DNA of 64,000 bases from an uncultured Pedosphaera sp. (GTDB lineage: Bacteria; Verrucomicrobiota; Verrucomicrobiia; Limisphaerales; Pedosphaeraceae): positions 1 to 64,000 of the forward strand of contig CAIXFN010000099.1 in NCBI GenBank assembly GCA_903918755.1. Direction: 5' to 3'. Below, piece by piece: positions 51,489 through 59,127 of this stretch. The notes beneath the pieces are model-generated. The model ran no database searches. It worked only from the letters and a program-made list of their open reading frames with translations, and was not told where the DNA came from. The position numbers and the translations under genes are program-made. The first letter of the stretch is position 1. Each line of letters starts with the position of its first letter.

Positions 51489-54206
51489 ATGATTGAGCCT
51501 ACCTATCCACGCGCAGAGCGGCAAAACTCCAGCCGCACGAGAGGGCATTGGACCATGTCATTCTTGGCCGCTGGGATCGTCCTTTCGGCGCCAGGTTTTT
51601 CGGCATGCGGCGCGGAAACTTCCGCGACCGCCCAGTTCCGCAAAGAAATTCAGCCCCTGCTCACACAGTATTGTTACGACTGCCACGGCGAAGGTGAAAA
51701 GAAGGGCAAAGTCGCCTTTGATGAGTTGCAGTCCGACGACGCGATTCTCGATCATGATTTGTGGCTCAAGGTCGTTAAGAATGTTCGCGCGGGCCTGATG
51801 CCCCCGAACAAAAAGCCCCGCCCGACGGACACCGAACGGGCGCAGCTCGAACAATGGGTCAAGACCGGTGTCTTCGGCATTGACCCGAAGAATCCCGATC
51901 CCGGCCGCGTTACCGTCCGGCGCTTGAATCGTGTCGAGTACCGCAACACCATCCGTGATTTGCTGGGCATTGATTACGACACGCAGAGCGAGTTTCCGCC
52001 GGACGACACTGGTTACGGTTTCGACGACATCGGCGATGTGCTCTCCGTCTCTCCCATGTTGTTGGAGAAGTATTTGATCGCCGCCAAACAAGTGGTTTCG
52101 GAGGCCGTGCCCGTGGTATCGCGCGCGATGCCGGAAAAAATTATTCCGGGAATTCGTTTCACCGGTTCCGGCACAGGTGGCGGCCGCGGCGCTCGGGGCG
52201 GCGGCAACCCCAACGGCGTCGGTGGGCGCGGAAACCAAATCGTTCCCCTGTCCCTCTCCTTCTATCAGCCAGCGGCGGTTTCCAACGTCTTCAACGTGGA
52301 CATCGCGGGGAGCTACAAGCTCGGGCTTGACCTCGCGGTGAAGGGCGCCTTCGAATTCGATCCTGGCAAATCTCGCGTGGTCATTACCCTGGATGGCAAG
52401 GAATTGCTGAACGAAGAATACGGCTGGCACAACGACAAGGCTTTCCCCAAGGAATATCCGCTAAAATTTGCAACCGGCAGCCACCAGGTCAACGTCACTT
52501 TGGAACCTTTGGTTCCGGTCGAAAACAAAATCAACAGCCTGGATTTCCGCATCGTCTCGCTGGCCGTGCGCGGCCCGTTGGAGGAGAAGCTGTGGACCAA
52601 GCCGAAGAACTACGACAAGTTCTTCACCAAGGACAAACCGCCCAAAGCGGCTTCCGAACGGCGAAAATATGCCCAGGAACTTTTGAGCACGTTTGCGTCG
52701 AATGCCTTTCGTCGGCCCGCCGATTCCCAGACCGTGGATCGCCTCGCGGCGCTGGCGGAGCGGGTTTACGCCCAGCCGGGCGAGACCTTTGAGGCGGGCA
52801 TCGCGCACGCCATGATCGCCGTGCTGGCTTCGCCCCGGTTTATATTTCGGATGGAAGACAATTTGAAAAATTCCGGCTCCGCCGCCTGGGCCTTGGTGGA
52901 TGAATACACGCTCGCCTCCCGGCTCTCCTATTTCCTCTGGTCCAGCATGCCTGACCCGGAGCTGTTGGACCTGGCGGCGAAGGACCAGTTGCGCAAAAAT
53001 CTCCCGGCCCAGGTGAAACGGATGCTTTCTGATTCCCGTTCCGAGTCGCTCGCCCAGAATTTCACCGGCCAATGGCTCGAAGCGCGGGATGTGGAAGCAC
53101 TCGCAATTGACGCGCGCGCGGTGTTCGCCCGCGAGGCTGACCCGCGCGCGCCCGCTGGCGGCCGCAACAGCTCCCCGACCCTGGCCGCGCAAATCAACCC
53201 GATCGCCGGCATTGCTCCGACGAACCAGGGCGGCTTCAACTTCACCAACGCCCTCGCCGCGGCCGGCGGGCGAACGAACCGCGTTAACCAGGGCAACGTC
53301 AACGGGCGCGGCGCTCCGCCCCGAGTGCAATTGGATCAGAACCTCAAGCGCTCGATGCGCGGCGAAACCGAAATGTATTTCTCCAATCTCGTTCACGAGG
53401 ATCGCAACGTCATCGAGTTGATCGAGAGCGATTACACCTTCGTGAACTCCAATCTCGCGAAAGTGTATGGGCTGACGAATCTGGACGTCCGCGGCCCCGA
53501 ACTGCGCAAAGTCTCGCTCCCACCGGACAGTCCCCGGGGCGGAATCCTGACGGAAGGTACCTTGCTCACCGTCACCTCGAATCCCGACCGCACCTCGCCG
53601 GTGAAGCGCGGCCTCTTCATCCTGAACAACATCCTCGGTACGCCGGTCCCGGCGCCGCCGCCCAACGTGCCCGCGCTGGAAGCCACCGAAAAGGATTTCT
53701 TCAAAGATCACCAGCCCACTTTGCGCGAAGCTCTCACGGTGCATCGTGAAAGCCCGTTGTGTTCATCCTGCCACTCCCGCATGGACCCCATCGGCCTGGG
53801 TTTGGAGAACTTCAACGCCCTCGGCGTGTGGCGCGACAAAGAGCGCGGCCAAACCATCGAGACGGCGGGCAAACTCGTCACCGGGGAAACGTTTAACAGC
53901 ATCCAGGAGTTGAAACACATTCTCGCTACCAACCATAAATCCGATTTCTACCGCTGCCTCACGGAGAAGCTGCTCACCTACGCCCTAGGCCGTGGCACGG
54001 AGTATTACGACATCGAAACCGTGGACCAGATCGTCCAGAGGTTGGATCAGGAAAATGGCCGGTTTGGCGCGCTCCTGATGGGTGTCATCGAGTCGTCCCC
54101 GTTCCAAGAGCAGCGAAATCGCGCCAATACCGCCTTTACGGACAGCCGCGAACCATCGGGTTCCGACAAAGCCGCTCAAGTCAGCAAAAACAAGCCCACG
54201 CGATGA
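51489..54206 (+). CDS. DUF1592-type multidomain cytochrome protein, copy B
   Basis: This 905-aa paralogue of copy A has the same order of domains: heme motif CYDCH (62-66), DUF1587 (RVTVRRLNRVEYRNTIRDLL), middle beta domain, DUF1595, DUF1592 (ASRLSYFLWSSMPDPELL), DUF1588 with the second heme motif CSSCH (758-762), and DUF1585 (LLTYALGRGTEYYDIETVDQ). It is longer because of two insertions absent from copy A: a Gly/Arg-rich stretch near 225-255 and an Asn/Gly/Ala-rich stretch near 550-620. ATG at 51489 or 51555 (MSFLAAGIVLSAPGF) may be the true start; the latter opens the signal segment. Its stop overlaps the DUF1552 start by four bases. Confidence 0.93.
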   Translation: MIEPTYPRAERQNSSRTRGHWTMSFLAAGIVLSAPGFSACGAETSATAQFRKEIQPLLTQYCYDCHGEGEKKGKVAFDELQSDDAILDHDLWLKVVKNVRAGLMPPNKKPRPTDTERAQLEQWVKTGVFGIDPKNPDPGRVTVRRLNRVEYRNTIRDLLGIDYDTQSEFPPDDTGYGFDDIGDVLSVSPMLLEKYLIAAKQVVSEAVPVVSRAMPEKIIPGIRFTGSGTGGGRGARGGGNPNGVGGRGNQIVPLSLSFYQPAAVSNVFNVDIAGSYKLGLDLAVKGAFEFDPGKSRVVITLDGKELLNEEYGWHNDKAFPKEYPLKFATGSHQVNVTLEPLVPVENKINSLDFRIVSLAVRGPLEEKLWTKPKNYDKFFTKDKPPKAASERRKYAQELLSTFASNAFRRPADSQTVDRLAALAERVYAQPGETFEAGIAHAMIAVLASPRFIFRMEDNLKNSGSAAWALVDEYTLASRLSYFLWSSMPDPELLDLAAKDQLRKNLPAQVKRMLSDSRSESLAQNFTGQWLEARDVEALAIDARAVFAREADPRAPAGGRNSSPTLAAQINPIAGIAPTNQGGFNFTNALAAAGGRTNRVNQGNVNGRGAPPRVQLDQNLKRSMRGETEMYFSNLVHEDRNVIELIESDYTFVNSNLAKVYGLTNLDVRGPELRKVSLPPDSPRGGILTEGTLLTVTSNPDRTSPVKRGLFILNNILGTPVPAPPPNVPALEATEKDFFKDHQPTLREALTVHRESPLCSSCHSRMDPIGLGLENFNALGVWRDKERGQTIETAGKLVTGETFNSIQELKHILATNHKSDFYRCLTEKLLTYALGRGTEYYDIETVDQIVQRLDQENGRFGALLMGVIESSPFQEQRNRANTAFTDSREPSGSDKAAQVSKNKPTR

Positions 54207-55615
54207 ACACCAACCAAGACCGCAGCTTGAATCCCCATCTCGCCGCTGAACGTCAGGCCGCCGAACGCCGTGCCAGCCTGAGCCGCCGCCGTTTCCTGCG
54301 CGGCCTCGGAGCCTGCATGGCTTTGCCGGCATTTGAATCCTTCCGCCCGCTCCAGCTTTTGGGCGCGCCCGCCGGGGTCGCGTCCGCCAAGGCCGCACCG
54401 GTGCGCATGGCTTTCCTCCAGGTACCCAATGGCATCATCCCCGGCAGTTGGTGGCCGGAAGGCGAGGGCGGCGCCAATTTCATCCTGCCGCCCACGCTGA
54501 AGCCGTTTGCAAAAATCCGCCATGAAATGCAGGTCATCTCCGGCCTGGACGATTTGAGCGCGAACGCTGGCGCCGATGGCGGCGGCGACCACGCCCGCGC
54601 GGGGGCCACGTTCCTCACCGGCGTGCGCATCAAGAAAACTTCCGGGGCGGACATTTACGGCGGTATTTCCATTGACCAGGTCGTCGCCCAAAAGATCGGT
54701 CACCTGACCCGCTTCCCCTCGCTGGAACTCACTTGTGACTCCGTCCGCAAGGCCGGTGATTGCGATTCCGGTTATTCCTGCGCCTACGAATACAACATGG
54801 CCTGGCGTTCCCCGACGCAGCCGGTCACCCCGGAGCCGAATCCCCGCCTCGTTTTCGAGCGGCTGTTCGGGGCGGGCGCGCCTGCGGAACGGGCCGCGAA
54901 CCTCAAGCGGCGCCAGATCGAGCAGCATTCCATCCTTGATTTCGTGATGGAAGATACCAAGGCCGTCGGATCCAAGATGAACGGGCGCGACCGCCAGAAA
55001 CTGGACCAATACCTGACCAGCGTCCGCGAAATCGAGAATCGCATCGAGCGCGCCGAGAAAATGCCCGTGGCCAATCCCGAAATGGATACCCCGCCGGGCA
55101 TCCCCGCCAACTTCGGCGAGCATATCCAGTTGATGTTCGACATGCTGCTGCTGGCTTTCCAGACCGATTCCACCCGCATCGCCACCCTGCTCATGGCCGG
55201 TGAAGGCAGCAACCGCACCTTCGTCGAAGCCGGCATTTCTGAAGGCCACCACAACCTCAGCCATCACCGGAACAACACCGAAACCATCGCCAAGGTCGCC
55301 AGGATTGACCTGTGGTACACGCAGCAATTGGCAAAGTTCCTCGAAAAAATGGAGGCCACCAAGGACGTGGATGGCAACTCGCTCCTCCACAATTCCATGA
55401 TCCTTTACGGCTCCGGCAATGCCGACGGCAACCGCCACACCCATTACAACCTGCCCATCATGGTCGCGGGTTCCGGGCGCGGCGGCCTCAAAACCGGTCG
55501 TTACGTCAAAGTAGATGCGGTACCGCTCACCAACCTCTTCTTGACTATGTCCGACGTTATGGGTGCCCAAGGAGTAGAACGGCATGGGGATTCCACTGGA
55601 CGCTTCACGGGGTGA
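54203..55615 (+). CDS. DUF1552 (HXXSHH) Tat-exported protein, copy B
   Basis: This 470-aa paralogue of copy A has a twin-arginine signal (SRRRFLRGLGACMALPAF, arginines at 28-30), GGDHARAGATFLTGVRIKK and the histidine motif HNLSHH at 350-355. The ATGA overlap with the DUF1592 gene indicates coupled translation. A and B differ mainly in the N-terminus and scattered positions, so the two operons probably arose by an old duplication rather than a recent one. Confidence 0.93.
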   Translation: MNTNQDRSLNPHLAAERQAAERRASLSRRRFLRGLGACMALPAFESFRPLQLLGAPAGVASAKAAPVRMAFLQVPNGIIPGSWWPEGEGGANFILPPTLKPFAKIRHEMQVISGLDDLSANAGADGGGDHARAGATFLTGVRIKKTSGADIYGGISIDQVVAQKIGHLTRFPSLELTCDSVRKAGDCDSGYSCAYEYNMAWRSPTQPVTPEPNPRLVFERLFGAGAPAERAANLKRRQIEQHSILDFVMEDTKAVGSKMNGRDRQKLDQYLTSVREIENRIERAEKMPVANPEMDTPPGIPANFGEHIQLMFDMLLLAFQTDSTRIATLLMAGEGSNRTFVEAGISEGHHNLSHHRNNTETIAKVARIDLWYTQQLAKFLEKMEATKDVDGNSLLHNSMILYGSGNADGNRHTHYNLPIMVAGSGRGGLKTGRYVKVDAVPLTNLFLTMSDVMGAQGVERHGDSTGRFTG

Positions 55616-55639
55616 GGATCCCACGTGGAAGGAAACCCG

Positions 55640-55830
55640 CGACACCCCGAGAAAAGCCTTCGGGCGGTCGGAGATTCATCCGGACACGCTCCACCCGGAA
55701 TTCTCGAAGAGGAAGTGACCGGGGCATCCCGGAAGACTCATCCATCGAGGCGACGCGCGTCCTGCGAGTAAGTCCTTTCGCCGCGTCCCGCCCTTGCAGA
55801 CCCACACAAAGGGCGGGTTGGGCGGGTGGC
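55640..55830. repeat. ~190-bp direct repeat, left copy
   Basis: This runs from CGACACCCCGAGAAAAGCC through GGTCGGAGATTCATC, ACGCTCCACCCGGAAT, GTGACCGGGGCATCC and GCGACGCGCGTC to GGGCGGGTGGCGG. The same blocks in the same order and orientation lie at 58243-58440. It starts 25 bp after the DUF1552 stop and ends exactly where the pdxJ duplicate begins. Confidence 0.88.
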
Positions 55831-56235
55831 GGCAATTTGGTGGCGGTCACGGAAACGCGGAAGAAGATGAATGACGCCGGGATTGACGTGAGCCTGTTTA
55901 TCACGCCGGACCCGGCCCAAATCGCCGCCGCCGCCCAGGTGGGGGCGCAATTCATTGAATTGCACACCGGCGCCTACGCCGAGCATTTTGACCGGAAGGA
56001 CGAACGCAACCGCGAATTAAACCGCCTGGTGGAAGGCGCCAAACAGGCCCACGATCTGGGCTTGCGGGTGAATGCGGGCCACGGGCTGAATTATGTCAAT
56101 TTGCCGGTCCTGCATGTGGTTCCCCACCTGGAAGAACTGAACATCGGTCACAGCCTGATCAGCCGGGCCATGGTGACCGGACTTGGCACCGCGGTGCGCG
56201 AAATGCTGGAGTTGCTGGTCGGTTACCCGGGTTGA
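55831..56235 (+). pseudogene. Duplicate of the 3' half of pdxJ
   Basis: These 405 bases encode residues 113-246 of PdxJ (GNLVAVTETRKKMNDAGI through the C-terminal LVGYPG and stop) with about 12 amino-acid changes relative to the complete gene at 42733. Similarity continues about 25 bp past the stop codon. No frameshift is present, but the 5' half, including the start and the N-terminal active-site residues, is missing and replaced by repeat DNA, so no functional enzyme can be made. It could be a displaced original 3' end or a recombination product. Confidence 0.9.
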
Positions 56236-56566
56236 TTGGCTGGGTGGTATGGTTCGATTTCGCCCCTCGCCTCCAAGTTTAGATGCTTGTGCATCACGGA
56301 GTTACGCCGGGCGGAATGGCCACTGTCAGTGAGACTGTCAGTAAACCGGCGACGCAAATCAGAATTCGCCACAAACTGCGCAGAACTCCGCTGAAACTCG
56401 CCGAAGCTCGCGTTCACAAACGCGCATGAAACCGGAGTGGTTTCTCGATTCAGAGAAATCAGCCATGAAACCGAGATTCATCCTGTTCAAGCGGGCGGGC
56501 GCTTTTGACACACCCCGAGGTTTGGCTCCGCTGACCTTGGTCGCTCTTTGGTTGATACATGTAATA
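56236..56566. other. Gap with no recognised feature
   Basis: After about 25 bp that still resemble the DNA downstream of pdxJ, these bases show only short direct and inverted repeats (for example CGCGTTTGTGAACGCG read on the minus strand, near 56412-56427) and no credible gene. Confidence 0.4.
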
Positions 56567-56586
56567 GGCACTTGCGCAGAAGTGCC
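56567..56586. promoter_or_regulatory. Inverted repeat before abiEi, candidate operator
   Basis: GGCACTT and AAGTGCC form a perfect seven-base inverted repeat around GCGCAG, 21 bp before the antitoxin start, next to an A/T-rich TATTGTATGTTT. Known AbiEi antitoxins repress their own operon through inverted repeats in the promoter, so this is a reasonable operator. Confidence 0.5.
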
Positions 56587-56607
56587 GACATATTGTATGT
56601 TTGCGGC

Positions 56608-57210
56608 ATGTCGACGATCATCGACTCAAAGCTCCGGCCGCTATTCCGCAAGAAATCGGTCATCCGGACCCGCGACCTGGCGCGCCTTGGCCTCCCGCGC
56701 ACGGCACTGGAGGTTCCGCTGGCCGACGGGGTGGTTTCCCGTCTCAGTCACGGGGTCTACGCCGTAACCGGCTACGACGTTTCCGAACATCACAGCTTCG
56801 CCCAAGCCGCTGTCCGAGTGCCGCATGGGGTTGTCTGTCTCCTTTCGGCGCTCGTGTTTCACGAGCTAACGACGCAGTCGCCGCACGAGGTCTGGCTGGC
56901 CATTGACCGCAAGGCCCGGCAACCGGCGAAAGGAATTCCCCCGCTGCATGTGGTCAGGTTCGGAGGAGAGGCGCGCAAGACGGGATTCGTCGTCCACCAA
57001 ATTGATGGTGTCCCGGTCAAAATCACCACCCCGGCGAAGACGGTCGCCGATTGCTTCAAATACCGAAGCAAGATTGGCACTCAGATCGCCATCGAAGCGA
57101 TGCGCGATGGCTGGATGCGAAAAAAGTTCTCGATGGATGAACTCTGGGCCATGGCCCGCGTATGTCGTGTGCATAACGTCATCAAACCCTACGTGGAGTC
57201 GCTCGCATGA
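56608..57210 (+). CDS. AbiEi-like antitoxin
   Basis: This 200-aa protein has an N-terminal winged-helix segment (SVIRTRDLARLGLPRTAL, about 17-34; then GVVSRLSHGVYAVTGYD) and a C-terminal domain with ITTPAKTVADCFKYRSKIG, both typical of AbiEi family antitoxins of type IV toxin-antitoxin and phage-defence pairs. The start at 56608 (MSTIIDSKLRPLF) is downstream of the candidate operator. Its stop overlaps the toxin start by four bases. The pair sits between two direct repeats, suggesting acquisition as a cassette. Confidence 0.85.
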   Translation: MSTIIDSKLRPLFRKKSVIRTRDLARLGLPRTALEVPLADGVVSRLSHGVYAVTGYDVSEHHSFAQAAVRVPHGVVCLLSALVFHELTTQSPHEVWLAIDRKARQPAKGIPPLHVVRFGGEARKTGFVVHQIDGVPVKITTPAKTVADCFKYRSKIGTQIAIEAMRDGWMRKKFSMDELWAMARVCRVHNVIKPYVESLA

Positions 57211-58109
57211 GTTCCCCAAACGTCGCCGCCTCGGTGCGCCAAAGGTTGCTTAATCTGGCCCAAGCGAACGGGTGGGAATTCAATCGTGTTCTCACCCGAT
57301 ATGGGGTCGAGCGGACCCTGTGTCGGCTCGCGGCCTCACCCTTCGGGGATCGGTTTGTTCTCAAAGGTGCCACCCTGTTCACCGTGTGGCACGGAGCGCC
57401 GCACCGGGCGACGAAGGATCTCGATCTTCTAGGACTCCGACGCCGGTCATTGGACGAACTGATGACAATCTTCCGGCAGATTGTCGCGACTCTGGTCGAA
57501 CCCGATGGTCTCGTTTTTGGAGAAGTTAGAGCGGAGCCCATTCGAGCCGCGATGGAAGAGGGCGGCATCCGGGTGATTCTGCGGGCAGAGCTGGCGTCGG
57601 CCCGGTTGACGGTGCAGGTCGATGTTGGTTTTGGTGACGCCACCGTGCCCCCGCCGGTGCAAGTGGAATTCCCGACGCTGTTAGACACACCCAAACCGAA
57701 ACTTCTGGCGTATCCTCCGGAAACCGTGATTGCCGAGAAGTTGGAGGCGATGGTGCGCCTCGGCCTGGGCAACAGCCGGATGAAGGACTTCTTCGACCTC
57801 TGGCACTTGTCACATAGCTACCAATTCCAAGGCGATGTCCTCGCCGATGCCATCCGCGCGACCTTTGCCGCCCGCAGTACCCCGTTGCCCACCGGTCCGG
57901 TCACGGCTTTGACAGCGGACTTCATCGAAGACCGGGGCAAACAGATGCAGTGGAATGCTTTCGTCAGACAGGCCGCCGTGGTGGAGCACACACCGGAGCT
58001 GCCTGAAGTTGGCCGGTGCCTGCGGGAGTTCCTCGAACCGGTGCTTCGAGCTTTGCAAATCAAGTCTACATCTCCTGGTCGTTGGGAACCCAGCAAAGGA
58101 TGGCAATGA
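57207..58109 (+). CDS. AbiEii-like nucleotidyltransferase toxin
   Basis: This 300-aa protein is of the AbiEii/AbiGii nucleotidyltransferase family. The fold marks are FVLKGATLFTVW (residues 50-61, where most relatives have GG in place of KG), the metal-binding RATKDLDLLG (Asp71 and Asp73), and the later PETVIAEKLEAMVRLGLGNS with RMKDFFDLW. Such toxins add nucleotides, in some cases to tRNA acceptor ends, and stop growth during phage attack. Translation is coupled to the antitoxin by ATGA. The gene is full length and shows no damage. Confidence 0.87.
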   Translation: MSSPNVAASVRQRLLNLAQANGWEFNRVLTRYGVERTLCRLAASPFGDRFVLKGATLFTVWHGAPHRATKDLDLLGLRRRSLDELMTIFRQIVATLVEPDGLVFGEVRAEPIRAAMEEGGIRVILRAELASARLTVQVDVGFGDATVPPPVQVEFPTLLDTPKPKLLAYPPETVIAEKLEAMVRLGLGNSRMKDFFDLWHLSHSYQFQGDVLADAIRATFAARSTPLPTGPVTALTADFIEDRGKQMQWNAFVRQAAVVEHTPELPEVGRCLREFLEPVLRALQIKSTSPGRWEPSKGWQ

Positions 58110-58242
58110 GCTCGACAGCTGAGAAATTATGGCTAGGCCGCCGATTTCAAGAGCGCGGTCAGTTACCCGGTTTTCTTCGAAGCTTCTGGATCTCAAGTTG
58201 TGGGCGCCGGTCCGTCTTCGTTTTCGGTATCAAGGTAACCCT

Positions 58243-58440
58243 CGACACCCTGAGACAAGCCACCCGGGGTCGGAGATTCATCATGACACGCTCCACCCGG
58301 AATGCTCGAAGATGAATTGACCGGGGCATCCTGGAAGATTCATCAATCGCGGCGACGCGCGTCGTACGAGTAAGTCCTTGCGCCGAGTCCCGCCCTTTCC
58401 GACCCACTGAAAGGGCGCGTTGGGCTGGGCGGGTGCGGCG
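58243..58440. repeat. ~190-bp direct repeat, right copy
   Basis: Second copy of the repeat at 55640-55830, same orientation, starting CGACACCCTGAGACAAGCC and ending near GGGCGGGTGCGG. A five-base insertion near the right end (CTGGG) and many substitutions separate the copies, so the duplication is not recent or the copies arrived separately. It ends about 90 bp before the ECF sigma gene. Confidence 0.85.
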
Positions 58441-58530
58441 ATGCGGCAAGGAGCGGGAATGCGGTTGACGATGGCGCCGAGGTACGGGCAAAATCCAAAC
58501 ATCCCGGTGGCCACATGCCAACCTCGTTGT

Positions 58531-59100
58531 ATGAGTCAGGTCACTCAGATTTTAACCTCCATTGAGCAGGGCGACCCCAAGGCCGCCGAAGAACTGCTGC
58601 CCCTGATTTACCAGGAGCTGCGCCGATTGGCCGCCAGCAAAATGGCTTTGCAAGCTCCCGGGCAAACCCTCCAAGCCACCGCGCTGGTGCATGAAGCGTA
58701 CTTGCGGCTGGCCGGGACCGGCCACCACTCGTGGGATAGCCGGGGCCATTTCTTCGCCGCCGCGGCCGAAGCCATGCGGCATATCCTGGTGGACCGCGCC
58801 CGGCGCAAAACGCGGGTCAAGCACGGGGGCGAGTTCCAACGCCTCGACATCGATGTGGTCGAAATCTCGGACGAAGGCAACGACGAAAAGATCCTGCTGG
58901 TGCACGAGGCCCTGGACAAGCTGGCGGCCGAAGACCCGGTCAAGGCGGAGGTGGTGAAGCTCCACTATTTCGCGGGCCTCACCCACCAAGAGACGGCGCA
59001 AGTGCTTAAGCTTTCGGAAAAGACCGTGCGCCGACATTGGAATTTCGCCCGAGTTTGGCTCTACCACAGCATCCGAGCGGCAACCGGAGAAACAGCTTGA
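58531..59100 (+). CDS. ECF-type RNA polymerase sigma factor
   Basis: This 189-aa sigma factor is of the Verrucomicrobia/Planctomycetes ECF type (TIGR02999-like). Region 2 is seen in LLPLIYQELRRLAASKM, LVHEAYLRLAG and GHFFAAAAEAMRHILVDRAR, and region 4 in VKLHYFAGLTHQETAQVLKL and SEKTVRRHWNFARVWL. The start at 58531 (MSQVTQILTSIEQGD) is preferred over the extended frame from 58420. It is followed 28 bp later by a Ser/Thr kinase; in this type of pair the kinase is known or proposed to activate the sigma factor by phosphorylation, as with EcfP and PknT of Vibrio. Confidence 0.92.
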   Translation: MSQVTQILTSIEQGDPKAAEELLPLIYQELRRLAASKMALQAPGQTLQATALVHEAYLRLAGTGHHSWDSRGHFFAAAAEAMRHILVDRARRKTRVKHGGEFQRLDIDVVEISDEGNDEKILLVHEALDKLAAEDPVKAEVVKLHYFAGLTHQETAQVLKLSEKTVRRHWNFARVWLYHSIRAATGETA

Positions 59101-59127
59101 GTAGAATGGCCGTGCCTCCGTTGCCGT

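Noticed and set aside
56243-56275. Matching right-end attachment site near GGTTCGATTTCGCCCC
   Set aside because: Similarity to the tRNA-Gly fragment is limited to a short GGTTCGATT match that also occurs downstream of the complete pdxJ; it is explained by the pdxJ duplication.
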